Shown piece by piece: positions 1-8,610 of a stretch of DNA of 64,000 nt. Below the pieces are notes generated by a model. The model searched no databases and had not been told where the DNA came from. It saw only the letters and a program-made list of their open reading frames with translations. The position numbers and the translations under genes are program-made. Every line of letters begins with the position of its first letter. Position 1 is the stretch's first letter. The DNA lies in NCBI RefSeq assembly GCF_900182545.1, contig NZ_FXTJ01000012.1:62001-126000 (forward strand), written 5' to 3'. This DNA is from Geodermatophilus aquaeductus (GTDB lineage Bacteria > Actinomycetota > Actinomycetes > Mycobacteriales > Geodermatophilaceae).

Positions 1-711
1 GCAGCGCAACAACGGGCATGGGGCGAGGTGGTCGAGGGCCCGGTGCCCGGCCTGGTGCCGCCCGGCGGCGCGCTGCTCATGGACTGGACGGCGCTGGCCG
101 ACCCCGCCGCGCCGCCGGCCTTCCTCTACGGCCTGCCCCTCGACGACGGCACCGTGCTGCTGGAGGCCACCTCGCTGGCCGGGCGCCCGCCGGTGCCGCT
201 GGGCGACCTCCGGGCGCGGCTGGCCGCGCTGCTCGGCGCGCACGGGCTGCGGCCGGCCGGCGGTCCCGAGCGGGTGGCGATCCCGCTGGACGGGCGGCCG
301 CGCGCCGCCGGTCCGGGCACCCCGCTCGGGGTGGCGGCCGGGCTGGTGCACCCGGCCACCGGCTACAGCGTGGCGTCGTCGCTGCGGCTGGGCCCGCGGG
401 TGGCGGCGGCGCTGGCGGCCGGCGCGGACCCGCGGCCGGTGGTGCGCGCGGCCCGGCCCCGGACGACGGCGGCGCTGCTGGGCCTGGGCCTGGAGGTGCT
501 GCTGCCGCTGGACACCGCGGGCACCGACGCCTTCTTCGCCGCGTTCTTCACGCTGCCCGAGGCGGCGTGGGGCGGCTACCTCGACGTCGGCTCGCCGCCG
601 CGGGCCGTCGCCGCGGCGATGGCCCGGGTGTTCGCCGCGCTGCCGGGGCCGCAGCGGGCGCGGCTGCTGCGCTCGGTCGGCCGGGCCGCCGCCCGGGTCA
701 GGCGGGCGTAG
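1..711 (+). CDS. crtY: Lycopene cyclase, C-terminal part (5' end outside window)
   Basis: The frame is open from base 1, so the gene starts to the left; the GTG at 28 and the internal Met codon are not taken as starts. About 236 residues are visible. They show the C-terminal half of a lycopene cyclase: an MDWT segment, a stretch reading VLLEATSLAGRPPVP, and the conserved HPATGYSVASSLRLGP motif. These flavin-dependent enzymes close the ends of lycopene into rings in carotenoid synthesis, in keeping with the pigmented habit of the suspected family. The N-terminal dinucleotide-binding domain is not visible. The 3' end overlaps the convergent permease gene by 14 bp. Family assignment is good; ring specificity cannot be told. 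Confidence 0.8.
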   Translation, partial: AAQQRAWGEVVEGPVPGLVPPGGALLMDWTALADPAAPPAFLYGLPLDDGTVLLEATSLAGRPPVPLGDLRARLAALLGAHGLRPAGGPERVAIPLDGRPRAAGPGTPLGVAAGLVHPATGYSVASSLRLGPRVAAALAAGADPRPVVRAARPRTTAALLGLGLEVLLPLDTAGTDAFFAAFFTLPEAAWGGYLDVGSPPRAVAAAMARVFAALPGPQRARLLRSVGRAAARVRRA

Positions 712-2236
712 GAGGCGGGTCGGCCACCAGGGCGTGCTCGGGCAGGACGCCCGAGCGCTTGCGCTGCCGCAGCAGGTACCAGGCCAGGCCGACGGCGACG
801 ATGCCGCCGATCAGCACGAACGCGGCCCACTGCAGGTACCAGTGCTGCTCGCCGGTGGCGTTGTAGACCTCGCGGCGCGGCCAGGCCAGGTTCAGCGCCA
901 TCCCGGCACCCCAGAGCACCGCGAGGACGTTGACCGGCAGGCCCCAGCGGCCCAGCGAGAAGCGCCCCGGCGCGGTGGGCAGCGGCCAGCGCCCGCGCAG
1001 CCGGGCGAGGAGCATCGGCACGGTGACCAGCAGGTAGGCCAGGTAGATCATCACCACGGCGATGCTGGTCAGCGCGGTGAAGATCTGCGGCTGGCGGACG
1101 TTGAGCAGCAGGACGCCGATCGCCAGCACGCCCACGACGACGGCCGGCACGACCGGGGTCCGCCGCCGGGGGTCCACGCGGGCCAGCTTCGCGCTGAAGG
1201 GCAGGTTGTTGTCGCGGGCCATCGCGAAGGCCATCCGGATCGTCGCGGTGTGCACCGCCAGGCAGCACACGGTGATCGCCACGACGATGCACACGAGGAA
1301 CGCCTTGCCCAGCCCCGTGCCGGCCACCTGGAGCAGGACGTACTGCAGGCCTCCGGAGCTCGACGCCAGCTGCGGGTCGGCGAGGTCGGGGGCGGCCATC
1401 AGGCCGAAGAGCAGGATCAGCCCGCCCAGGACGAACGACGCGGTGATCGCCCGGATGATCGCGCGCGGCGCGGTGCGGCCGGGGTCCTTCGTCTCCTCGC
1501 CGAGCGAGCTGGCGGTGTCGAAGCCGTACATGACGTACCCGGAGGCGAGCGCGGCGACGAGGAAGGCACTCAGGTAGCCGAGGGGTTGTCCCTCGCCGGT
1601 GCCGGCCGTGTCGGTGAGGACCTCCTGCGGACCGCGGGTGGCGCTGACCCCCAGGATCACGACGATGAGCACCGCGGCGACGAGCTCGATGAACACCCCG
1701 GTGCTGTTGATCCGCGACATCAGCTTCACGCCGAAGGCGTTGACCAGGGTGGTGAACAGGACCAGCAGGCCGCCCAGGACGACGGCGTTGACCGCGACGT
1801 CGTAGGTGCCGGTGCCGTCCCCGACCACCTGGAAGCCGGACCACAGCTGCGGCAGCGTGATCTGGTAGGCGAGCACGGTGGCCGCCAGCGTCACGATCGA
1901 GGCGGTGAGCATGACCCAGCCGGCCAGCCACGACGTCGTCGCGCTGCCCAGCCGCTTGGTCCAGTTGTAGAGCGACCCGGCCACCGGGTAGCGGGCGGCG
2001 AGCTCGGCGAAGCACAGCGCGACCATGAGCTGCCCGATGAAGACCATCGGCCAGGACCACACGTAGGCCGGGCCGCCGGCGCCGAAGCCGAAGTAGAAGA
2101 GCTGGAACGTGCCGGTCAGGATCGAGATGTAGCTGATGCCGGCCGCGAAGCTGGCGAACCGGCCGATGCTGCGGTCCAGCTTCTGGGTGTAGCCGAACTC
2201 CGCGAGCTGCGGGTCGCCGTCGTCCTGGGGGCGCAC
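698..2236 (-). CDS. APC-superfamily amino acid permease
   Basis: A 512-residue integral membrane protein with about twelve hydrophobic segments, the normal size for amino acid/polyamine/organocation permeases. The first segment carries a GISYISILTG stretch typical of the unwound TM1 of this fold, and the FAELAARYPVAGSLYNW segment matches the TM2-TM3 signature of the family. It probably imports an amino acid or amine by cation symport or exchange; substrate unknown. GTG start with a GGAAGG ribosome site a few bases upstream. It lies downstream of the ArsR/AHSA1 operon on the same strand but is separated by a strong hairpin at 2285-2320, so it is likely transcribed separately. Confidence 0.85.
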   Translation of the reverse strand: MRPQDDGDPQLAEFGYTQKLDRSIGRFASFAAGISYISILTGTFQLFYFGFGAGGPAYVWSWPMVFIGQLMVALCFAELAARYPVAGSLYNWTKRLGSATTSWLAGWVMLTASIVTLAATVLAYQITLPQLWSGFQVVGDGTGTYDVAVNAVVLGGLLVLFTTLVNAFGVKLMSRINSTGVFIELVAAVLIVVILGVSATRGPQEVLTDTAGTGEGQPLGYLSAFLVAALASGYVMYGFDTASSLGEETKDPGRTAPRAIIRAITASFVLGGLILLFGLMAAPDLADPQLASSSGGLQYVLLQVAGTGLGKAFLVCIVVAITVCCLAVHTATIRMAFAMARDNNLPFSAKLARVDPRRRTPVVPAVVVGVLAIGVLLLNVRQPQIFTALTSIAVVMIYLAYLLVTVPMLLARLRGRWPLPTAPGRFSLGRWGLPVNVLAVLWGAGMALNLAWPRREVYNATGEQHWYLQWAAFVLIGGIVAVGLAWYLLRQRKRSGVLPEHALVADPPPTPA

Positions 2237-2284
2237 GGGGGGCCTTCCGTCGGGGAGGTGATCGCGGGGTCACTCTGGCCGACG

Positions 2285-2320
2285 GCGCGGTCCCCGGCGA
2301 CCCGGCGCCGGGGACCGCGC
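2285..2320 (-). terminator. Perfect 15-bp-arm hairpin after the AHSA1 gene
   Basis: Arms 2285-2299 and 2306-2320 are perfect inverted repeats around a 6-nt loop (ACCCGG). The hairpin begins 4 bp past the stop codon of the AHSA1-like gene on the minus strand. There is no U-tract, as is common for actinobacterial terminators. Confidence 0.65.
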
Positions 2321-2324
2321 GGCC

Positions 2325-2948
2325 TCAGCCGGCGCTGGGCTCGGGGGTGAACTGCGCGCGGGCCGCGGCCTCGCCGCCCGCGACCTCCTCGGCGGTGGCG
2401 GTGCCCGAGGCGGTCACGGTGGCCACCCAGGCGTCGACGGAGGCGGCGTTGGCGCGGCGCACCTCCTCGCTGCCCTCCCAGACCACCGGGTCGCCGACGT
2501 CCTCACCGCGCAGGTGCAGGCCCAGGCCCAGCAGGGCGACGTCCCACCCGGGACCGACGAACAGCGCGCCGGCGCCGCTGCCGGCGAAGGCGACCGGGAC
2601 GGTGTGCTCGAGCTCCAGGACGGTGGCCGCTCCGGCCGGGCTCAGCCGGACGGTGACGACGCTGACCGGCCCGCCCCAGGTGAGCACCAGCGTCGACGGC
2701 GGGGAGCACTCGCGGATCTCGCCGTCGGCGTTGCCCTCGACGGCGAAGGTGCCGCCCGGGCGCAGGTCGCCGGTGACCGGCGCGAACCAGCGGGCCAGTC
2801 GCGCGGGGTCGGTCACGGCCTCCCACACGTCCTCGGCGGCCGCCGGGTACTCGCGTCGCACGGTGACGGCGACCAGCTCGTCCTCACCTCCGCCGCGGCG
2901 GGCGACCTCTCGTGCGGTCTCGGCGACCTCGGCCAGCAGGTCTCTCAC
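2325..2948 (-). CDS. AHSA1-type SRPBCC protein
   Basis: A 207-residue protein of the activator-of-Hsp90-ATPase-like SRPBCC family, a hydrophobic-pocket fold often paired with ArsR regulators. The region reading EYPAAAEDVWEAVTDP followed by LARWFAP is the hallmark N-terminal part, and PGGTFAVEG and LVLTWGG continue the family pattern. The open frame extends to 3092, but the GTG at 2948 is chosen because it overlaps the stop of the upstream ArsR gene (GTGA), which implies translational coupling. The ligand is unknown; regulator plus SRPBCC pairs usually respond to a small hydrophobic or toxic compound, which is inference here. Confidence 0.85.
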   Translation of the reverse strand: MRDLLAEVAETAREVARRGGGEDELVAVTVRREYPAAAEDVWEAVTDPARLARWFAPVTGDLRPGGTFAVEGNADGEIRECSPPSTLVLTWGGPVSVVTVRLSPAGAATVLELEHTVPVAFAGSGAGALFVGPGWDVALLGLGLHLRGEDVGDPVVWEGSEEVRRANAASVDAWVATVTASGTATAEEVAGGEAAARAQFTPEPSAG

Positions 2949-3331
2949 GGTTCCTCCTCCTCGGGTGGGTCCGCCGGGTCGGGGTCCGGCGGTCGTTCCT
3001 CGCGCAGGCGGCGCTCCCGCTTCCCGCGGGCGAGCTCGGTGGCGAGTGCGTCGAGGTGCCGGTCCCAGGTGCCGCGGAACCGCTCGAGCCACCGGTCGAC
3101 GTCCTGCAGCGGCGCGGGCTCGACGGCGTAGAGCCGCCGCGCGCCGTCGGCACGGACCCGGGCGAAGCCGTTCTCCCGCAGCACCCGCAGGTGCTGCGAG
3201 ACGGCCGGCTGGGAGATGCCGAACTCCTCCCGGACGACGGCGGTGACCTCGCCGGCCGACCGCTCGCCGTCGGCGAGGAGCTCGAGGACCCGCCGCCGGA
3301 CCGGATCGCCCAGGACGTCGAACGCGTGCAC
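2945..3331 (-). CDS. ArsR-family winged-helix repressor
   Basis: A 128-residue regulator. Residues 1-90 form the ArsR/SmtB winged helix: FDVLGDPVRRRVLELLADGE, then FGISQPAVSQHLRVLRENG, the recognition helix, then a wing ending in RLYAVEP. No cysteine pair typical of metal sensors is present, so it is more like the ArsR members paired with SRPBCC proteins than a metal sensor. The C-terminal tail is charged and proline-rich. First gene of a two-gene operon, sharing a GTGA overlap with the AHSA1-like gene. It is divergent from the XRE-NB-ARC gene across an A+T-richer 93-bp region. Confidence 0.9.
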   Translation of the reverse strand: MHAFDVLGDPVRRRVLELLADGERSAGEVTAVVREEFGISQPAVSQHLRVLRENGFARVRADGARRLYAVEPAPLQDVDRWLERFRGTWDRHLDALATELARGKRERRLREERPPDPDPADPPEEEEP

Positions 3332-3353
3332 GACGGAAGTGTTTCAGCCTCTG

Positions 3354-3374
3354 CTTATATCGGTCAAGACTTAT
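3354..3374. promoter_or_regulatory. CTTAT direct repeat in the ArsR divergent promoter region
   Basis: Between the ArsR start (3331) and the XRE-NB-ARC start (3425) lies the most A+T-rich patch of this part of the window. It holds CTTAT at 3354-3358 and again at 3370-3374, on the same strand 16 bp apart, and a TTGACC element on the minus strand. Candidate operator or promoter for ArsR autoregulation; no proof from sequence alone. Confidence 0.35.
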
Positions 3375-3424
3375 GCGACGAGCGGATCGCCGGGGTCCGG
3401 AGTCCGCCGCTACCCTCCCGGCCG

Positions 3425-5722
3425 GTGAGCGCCCCGACGTCCGGCCCCGGTCCGCTGGCCGGGTTGCTGCGCGGCGCGCGGCTGCGGGCGGCGCTCAGCC
3501 AGGAAGAGCTCGCCGCCCGGTCGGGCCTGACCGCCAAGGCGGTGAGCGCGCTGGAGCGCGGCGAGCGGCGCCGGCCGCACCCGCACACGCTGCGCGCCCT
3601 CGGGGACGCACTGGGCCTCGACGAGGCCGGCCGCGCCGCGCTGGCCGCGGCCGCCCGCCCGGCCGACGGCGGCGACCCGGTCCCCGTCCTGCCCGGGCCG
3701 GCCGCGCCGGTGTTCGGCCGCGACGACGACGTCGCCGAGGTGGCCGGCCTGCTGCGCTCCGGGGCGGCGCGGCTGGTCACGCTCACCGGCCCGGGCGGCG
3801 TGGGCAAGACGACGCTGGCGCTGGCGGTGGCGCAGGCGGTCGCGACCGACTTCCCCGACGGCGTCACGGTGGCCGAGCTGGCCCCGGTGCGCGAGGCGCG
3901 GCTGGTGCTGCCCACGCTGGCCCGCGCCCTGGGCGGCCGGCAGCTGTCCGGCCCGGTCGCCGACGCGGTCGCCGCCCGGCTGGGCGACCGCCGCCACCTC
4001 GTCGTCCTCGACAACGTCGAGCACGTGCTCGACGCCGCCCCCGAGGTGGCCGACCTGCTGGCGCGCTGCCCGGGCGTGGCGGTGCTGGCCACCAGCCGGG
4101 CGCCGCTGCGGGTCCGCGCCGAGCGCGAGCGGCCGCTGGGCCCCCTCCCCCTGCCGGCCGGCAGCAGCGCCGGCGCCGTGGCCGCCTCCCCCGCCGCGCA
4201 GGTGTTCCTCGACCGCGCGGCGGCCGCGGGACGCCCGGGCGCCCTCACCGATGCCACCGCCGCCGACGTCGCCGCCATCTGCCGGCGGCTCGACGGCCTG
4301 CCGCTGGCCCTGGACCTGGCCGCGGCGCACGCGCGCTACCTGCCGCCGGCGGCGCTGCTCGGCCGGCTGGACGAGGCGCTGGGGTCCGGCCGCTCGCGGG
4401 ACCTGCCCGAGCGGCAGCGCACGATGCGGGCCGCCCTCGACTGGAGCCACGACCTGCTGACCGCCGCCGAGCAGGAGCTGCTGCGCCGGCTGGCGGTGTT
4501 CGCCGGCGGCTTCACCCTCGACGCCGCGCGGGCGGTGGGCGGCGGCGACGTGCTGGCCGCGCTGGGCGGCCTGGCCGAGCAGTCCCTCGTCGTCCCCGAG
4601 GAGGGTCCCGAGGCGCGCTACCGGCTGCTGGAGCCGGTGCGCCAGTACGCCGCCGGGCGGCTGGCCGACGCCGGGGAGACCGCCCTGGCCGCCGACCGCG
4701 CGACGGCCGCCGTCCTCGACCTCGCCGCCGGGGCGGAGGCGGGGCTGACCGGCACGGAGCAGGGCGCCTGGCTCGACCGCCTGGAGCGCGACCACGGCAA
4801 CCTCAGCGCGGCGCTCGGGCGGCTCGTCGCCGCCGGCCGGGCCGCCGACACCGCCCGGGTCATGGGCGCGACGTGGCTGTACTGGGCGGTGCGCGGCGAC
4901 GTCGCCGAGGGCCTGGGCTGGGTCGCCCGGATCGACCGGACCGGCCTGGCGCCGGCCGACGACGCCCGGGCGCTGCTCGCGCTGGCCGCCCTGCGCTACG
5001 CGGCCGGCGACGTCCCGGGCACGGGCGAGGCTGCGGCCGGTGCCGCCTCGGCGGCCGCGCGGGCCGGGGCCGGCGACCTGCGGGCGCTCGCGCTGGTGCT
5101 CTCCGGGTCGGCGGCGGTCTTCCGCGGCGACCTCGACGCGGCCGGCCGGGAGCTCGTCGAGGCGCTGCGGCTGGCGGAGGAGACCGGGCAGGAGTGGGCG
5201 CGGACGCACGCCGTCACCGCCCGGGGCCAGCTGCTGCTGCGCGCGGGCGACCTCCCCGGCGGGACGGCGGAGCTCGCCGGCGCCGAGGCGCTGGCGCGGG
5301 AGCTCGGCAGCCCGTTCAGCCTGGCCACGGTGCTCAACGTGCAGGCCTCCCTCGCCGCGCTCGCCGGGGACGAGGACGGCGCCCTCGACCGCTGGACCGA
5401 GGCCGCGGACCTCGCCGCGGAGGTCCGCACCTCCTGGACGCTGGCCTACACGCTGCCCGGCCTGGCCGTCGTCGCCGCGCACCGCGGGCTGCCGGAGCTG
5501 GCGGCCCGGCTGTTCGCGGCGGGCTCGGCGACGGCGGAGGCCGCGGCGGTGGCAGTGTCGTTCCCGCCCGACGTCGCCCTGGCCGCGCAGGAGCTGCCGG
5601 CGGTGCGGGCGGTGCTCGGCGAGGAGGCCTTCGCCCGGGCCTGGGACGCCGGCCGGCTGGTGCGCCCGGAGGACGTCCCGGCCCTGGCCCGGGAGATCAG
5701 GCGGTCCCCCGGACCCGCCTGA
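3425..5722 (+). CDS. XRE-HTH / NB-ARC ATPase / TPR (STAND) transcriptional regulator
   Basis: A 765-residue protein. Residues 10-75 form an XRE/Cro-type helix-turn-helix (LSQEELAARSGLTAKAVSAL). A P-loop GPGGVGKTT sits at 122-130, with a Walker B-like HLVVLDNVEHV near 195 and the GLPLALDLAAAHA motif of the NB-ARC/AP-ATPase family. The C-terminal half is alanine-rich helical repeats resembling TPRs. Such STAND regulators couple ligand binding by the repeats to ATP-driven activation. The open frame runs back to 2912, but HTH homology begins only after the GTG at 3425, so that start is chosen. It overlaps the convergent hemerythrin gene by 26 bp. Target genes unknown. Confidence 0.85.
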   Translation: MSAPTSGPGPLAGLLRGARLRAALSQEELAARSGLTAKAVSALERGERRRPHPHTLRALGDALGLDEAGRAALAAAARPADGGDPVPVLPGPAAPVFGRDDDVAEVAGLLRSGAARLVTLTGPGGVGKTTLALAVAQAVATDFPDGVTVAELAPVREARLVLPTLARALGGRQLSGPVADAVAARLGDRRHLVVLDNVEHVLDAAPEVADLLARCPGVAVLATSRAPLRVRAERERPLGPLPLPAGSSAGAVAASPAAQVFLDRAAAAGRPGALTDATAADVAAICRRLDGLPLALDLAAAHARYLPPAALLGRLDEALGSGRSRDLPERQRTMRAALDWSHDLLTAAEQELLRRLAVFAGGFTLDAARAVGGGDVLAALGGLAEQSLVVPEEGPEARYRLLEPVRQYAAGRLADAGETALAADRATAAVLDLAAGAEAGLTGTEQGAWLDRLERDHGNLSAALGRLVAAGRAADTARVMGATWLYWAVRGDVAEGLGWVARIDRTGLAPADDARALLALAALRYAAGDVPGTGEAAAGAASAAARAGAGDLRALALVLSGSAAVFRGDLDAAGRELVEALRLAEETGQEWARTHAVTARGQLLLRAGDLPGGTAELAGAEALARELGSPFSLATVLNVQASLAALAGDEDGALDRWTEAADLAAEVRTSWTLAYTLPGLAVVAAHRGLPELAARLFAAGSATAEAAAVAVSFPPDVALAAQELPAVRAVLGEEAFARAWDAGRLVRPEDVPALAREIRRSPGPA

Positions 5723-6371
5723 CGTAGCGGCGGTAGTGCCCGGCGAAGACGGTCCGCAGCAGCAGCCGGACCGGCAGCGGGACGACGCCCAGCATCATGG
5801 CGCGCTCCTCGGGGCTGCACTCCTCGAGCAGCGAGCCGAACAGCAGCGGCAGGTCCCGCAGCGCCATCTGCCCCTTGCCGTGCTCGCCGAGCCGGGACCA
5901 CTCGGCCTGCGTGACGTGCCGCTCGGCCAGCGGCAGGATCTCGCGCTCCTCCTCGTCGAGGTGCTCGAGCAGCACGGTGCGCAGCGCGTCGACGGTCGAG
6001 GCGACCTCCTCGCCCACGGCCGGCCGGGCCTCGACCTCCCAGCGGTCCAGCGCCGGGCCGAGCAGCCCGGTGAGGTGCTCGACCTGCTCGTGCTGGGCCT
6101 CCATGCGGTGCACCAGGTCGGCGTCGGGCGGGCAGCGCTCGAGCAGCAGCGGCCAGAGCAACTCGTCCTCGCCGGTGTGGTGCAGGTGCAGCCCCTGGAG
6201 GCACATCCGGGCGTGCCGGGCGAGGACGGCGGCGCGGGCAGTGTCGCCGGGTGCCACGGCGCGGACCAGCCCGGGGATGAGACGCAGCTCCCGGCGGAAG
6301 GCGCGGTGGACGACGTACATGTCGCGGACGTCGGCCATCGGGACGGGAGGGGCGGGAGCGGTGTTCGTCAT
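5697..6371 (-). CDS. Hemerythrin HHE domain protein
   Basis: A 224-residue cytoplasmic protein with histidines spaced as in HHE hemerythrin domains: GLHLHHTGEDELLWP, then MEAQHEQVEHL, then LEHLDEEEREILPL. The H-x3-E and HxxxH motifs would bind a di-iron centre that handles oxygen, nitric oxide or iron. The ATG at 6371 is chosen over the upstream in-frame Met at 6434, which would place a stable hairpin (6420-6459) inside the coding region. The C-terminal portion after residue 160 has no metal ligands. Its 3' end overlaps the convergent regulator gene. Confidence 0.85.
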   Translation of the reverse strand: MTNTAPAPPVPMADVRDMYVVHRAFRRELRLIPGLVRAVAPGDTARAAVLARHARMCLQGLHLHHTGEDELLWPLLLERCPPDADLVHRMEAQHEQVEHLTGLLGPALDRWEVEARPAVGEEVASTVDALRTVLLEHLDEEEREILPLAERHVTQAEWSRLGEHGKGQMALRDLPLLFGSLLEECSPEERAMMLGVVPLPVRLLLRTVFAGHYRRYVRRVRGTA

Positions 6372-6419
6372 GGCAGCGAGCCTGTCGGCGGCGCCGCGCC
6401 CGTCCCACCCACAGGACCT

Positions 6420-6459
6420 CCACGTTCCCCCCACGGTCCGGCCCGTGGGGGGAACGTGG
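6420..6459 (-). terminator. 17-bp-arm perfect hairpin after the small stress-linked gene
   Basis: Arms 6420-6436 and 6443-6459 are perfect inverted repeats with a 6-nt loop. On the minus strand the hairpin starts 10 bp beyond the stop of the 105-aa gene and lies just upstream of the hemerythrin start, so it probably ends the stress operon and insulates the hemerythrin promoter. Confidence 0.65.
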
Positions 6460-6469
6460 GGTCAGGGGG

Positions 6470-6787
6470 TCAGTGCTCGGAGGCGTGGTGGTGGAACCGC
6501 CGCCACGGGTGCCGCCGGGCCGTGGGGGGCTCGGGGCGCTGCTCGGCGTCCGCGGCGGCCTCGGCGGCCGTCCGGGACGCGGTGGCGTCCGTGGCCCGGG
6601 GGGCCGGTGGCCGCGTGCGGTCGGCGAGGCGCTCCCGGCCGAGCTGGTGCTGCAGGCCGAGCGGGTCGCAGCGGGAGCCGCGGGCGGCGACGTCGTGCTG
6701 CGCCTCCCACTGGGCGATCAGCTTCTCCTCCGGCGACATCTCCCAGCGCTGCCGGTCGTCACCGGGCGTCGGATCGGACGGACTCAT
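6470..6787 (-). CDS. Hypothetical 105-aa charged protein
   Basis: No family recognised. The protein is hydrophilic, rich in Arg, Ala, Glu and Pro, with a helical N-terminal segment (MSPEEKLIAQWEAQHDVAARG), a likely disordered middle and a histidine-rich tail (RRFHHHASEH). The gene overlaps the 3' end of the universal stress protein gene by 29 bp, suggesting co-transcription and coupled translation. A strong hairpin follows its stop. The combination of overlap and terminator supports a real gene, but codon bias alone cannot exclude an over-called frame. Confidence 0.55.
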   Translation of the reverse strand: MSPSDPTPGDDRQRWEMSPEEKLIAQWEAQHDVAARGSRCDPLGLQHQLGRERLADRTRPPAPRATDATASRTAAEAAADAEQRPEPPTARRHPWRRFHHHASEH

Positions 6788-7271
6788 GGCGCTCCTCCCT
6801 CGCGGCGCCCGCGCCGGGCGCCGTCCTGCTCGGGCGCACGACGGTCACCGGGCAGTCCGCCCCCCGGAGCACCGACGTGGCCACCGATCCCAGCAACCGC
6901 CCCCGCGCACCCCCACGCCCGCGGGCGCCCACGACGAGCAGCCCGGCACCCCCGGCCGCGCCCAGCAGGGCGTCGACGGGGGCGCGGTGCACCGCGGCGG
7001 TGGACACCGCGACGTCGGCGGGCACCCCGGCCGCGGCGACGTCGGCGGCCAGCGCCCGGCGCACCGCCGCCTCGTACTCCGCCAGCGGCGGCACGTACGC
7101 CGGCTCCCAGCAGTCCGGCCGCGGTGCGGTGGTCAGGCTCCAGCCGCGGACCACCAGGAGCGGCATCCCCGCCCGGGCGGCCAGCCGCCCGGCCCAGGCC
7201 AGCGCCGTCCGCGCGCACGCCGACCCGTCGACCCCGACGACGATCCCGTCGCCTCCCGGGAACGCGTCCAC
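6759..7271 (-). CDS. Universal stress protein (UspA family)
   Basis: A 170-residue single-domain Usp. The N-terminus reads IVVGVDGSACARTALAWA, the first strand and Asp of the fold. The ATP-binding signature G-2x-G-9x-G-S appears as VVGARGRGGARGRLLGSVA followed by CPVTVVRP. These proteins bind ATP and act in stress physiology. It is the likely first gene of a pair with the 105-aa protein, and sits 100 bp downstream of ltrA on the same strand, so it may be read through from the channel operon. Confidence 0.9.
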   Translation of the reverse strand: MDAFPGGDGIVVGVDGSACARTALAWAGRLAARAGMPLLVVRGWSLTTAPRPDCWEPAYVPPLAEYEAAVRRALAADVAAAGVPADVAVSTAAVHRAPVDALLGAAGGAGLLVVGARGRGGARGRLLGSVATSVLRGADCPVTVVRPSRTAPGAGAAREERHESVRSDAR

Positions 7272-7371
7272 GGCAGCGCACCTCCCGGCCGGTCCTCGAC
7301 GACCCGCCGGGTCCAGTGCACGCCGCCGCCGCGGCCGGCGGGAGGGTCGGAGGTCCCTGCGCGCCGGCCGG

Positions 7372-8586
7372 TCAGACCTCCTCGGTCTCCAGGTCGCCGG
7401 AGGACCGCTGCAGCGTGCCGGCGACCACCACCACGGCGACCAGCGCGGCCAGCGCCCCGATCACCACGAACGCCGGAAGCTCCAGCAGCGCGTCGAGTGC
7501 GGCGAGGACCGCGGCCAGCAGCGGCCACCACCACCCGCGGCGCGAGTCCCCCGTCATCGCCGACGCGGTGAGGCTCGCCGAGGCCAGGTAGACCGCGACC
7601 CCGCCGGCCACCAGCAGCCGGGTCCCCGCCGGCACCTCACCGGCCGCGGCCTCCACGACCGCGAGCTCCAGGCCGGCGCCCACCGTCGCCAGCGCCAGCG
7701 TCAGCGGCAGGTGCCCGAAGACGTAGACGTCGTGGGAGTGCGCGCCGTTGGACTCCCCCGCCTCGCCGAGCAGCTTCTTCGCCCGCGCGCCGGCGAGGTC
7801 GAAGTAGCTCCACCACAGCGCCGCGGCCAGGACGAACCCCAGGGCCGCCACCGGCAGCGCGGCGCCCGACCACTTCGCGTCGTAGAGCCCGTGCGCGACG
7901 GCGGCCACCGGCTCGCCCAGCACGAGGATGACGAACAGGGCGAACCGCTCGGGGAGGTGCTCGACGTGCAGCGGGACGTCGGCCCGCGACCGCGTCGCCA
8001 GCAGCGGCACCAGCGCCTCGACCAGCACCGCGGCCGCCCACAGCGCGTAGGCCGCCGGCCGCGGCACCGCGAGCGACACCGCCCACAGCACCGCACCGGC
8101 GCCCGCTCCGAGCAGGTACAGCCGGGTGATCGGCCGCGCCTCGACCACGTGCTTGTGGGCCCGGCGGTACTGCAGCAGCAGCATCACGCGCAGCGCGATC
8201 TGGCAGAGCACGAAGACGGCGAAGCGCTCCCCCGTCGCCTCCGACGCCGACGCCGCCAGCCCGACGACGCCCGCCATGCTGCCGAGCTTGTACAGCCGGT
8301 AGACGACGTCGTCGTGGTCGAAGCGGTTGGCGTAGAGCGTGGAGCTCACCCACGACCACCACACCGTCGCGAACAGCCCGGCGAAGACGAGGAAGCCGTG
8401 CAGCGTCACGTCCTCGCGCAGCGCGATGGCCAGCTCGGCCACGACGAGGACGAACGCCAGGTCGAAGAAGAGCTCCAGGCGCGAGGCCGAGCGGTGGTCG
8501 TCGGTGCGCAGCTGCGGCGGGCGGACGGCGTCCCCCCGGCCGGTCAGGCCGTCGACCAGCCGCCGGCCCAGGCCCTGGTCGGCCAC
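7372..8586 (-). CDS. ltrA: Low temperature requirement A (LtrA) family membrane protein
   Basis: A 404-residue polytopic membrane protein. The N-terminal ASRLELFFDLAFVLVVAEL is the diagnostic LtrA start, followed by WWSWVSSTLYANRFDHDD and a second FDLAGARAKK block; about ten or more membrane segments. The function of the family is not settled despite the name. The gene follows the potassium channel gene by 24 bp on the same strand and is probably the last member of the DUF6394-channel-LtrA operon. The conserved FFDLAF and HSHDVYVFGHLPL motifs make the assignment firm. Confidence 0.9.
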   Translation of the reverse strand: MADQGLGRRLVDGLTGRGDAVRPPQLRTDDHRSASRLELFFDLAFVLVVAELAIALREDVTLHGFLVFAGLFATVWWSWVSSTLYANRFDHDDVVYRLYKLGSMAGVVGLAASASEATGERFAVFVLCQIALRVMLLLQYRRAHKHVVEARPITRLYLLGAGAGAVLWAVSLAVPRPAAYALWAAAVLVEALVPLLATRSRADVPLHVEHLPERFALFVILVLGEPVAAVAHGLYDAKWSGAALPVAALGFVLAAALWWSYFDLAGARAKKLLGEAGESNGAHSHDVYVFGHLPLTLALATVGAGLELAVVEAAAGEVPAGTRLLVAGGVAVYLASASLTASAMTGDSRRGWWWPLLAAVLAALDALLELPAFVVIGALAALVAVVVVAGTLQRSSGDLETEEV

Positions 8587-8610
8587 GGCACTCCCCCCGT
8601 CGGCGGGCGC

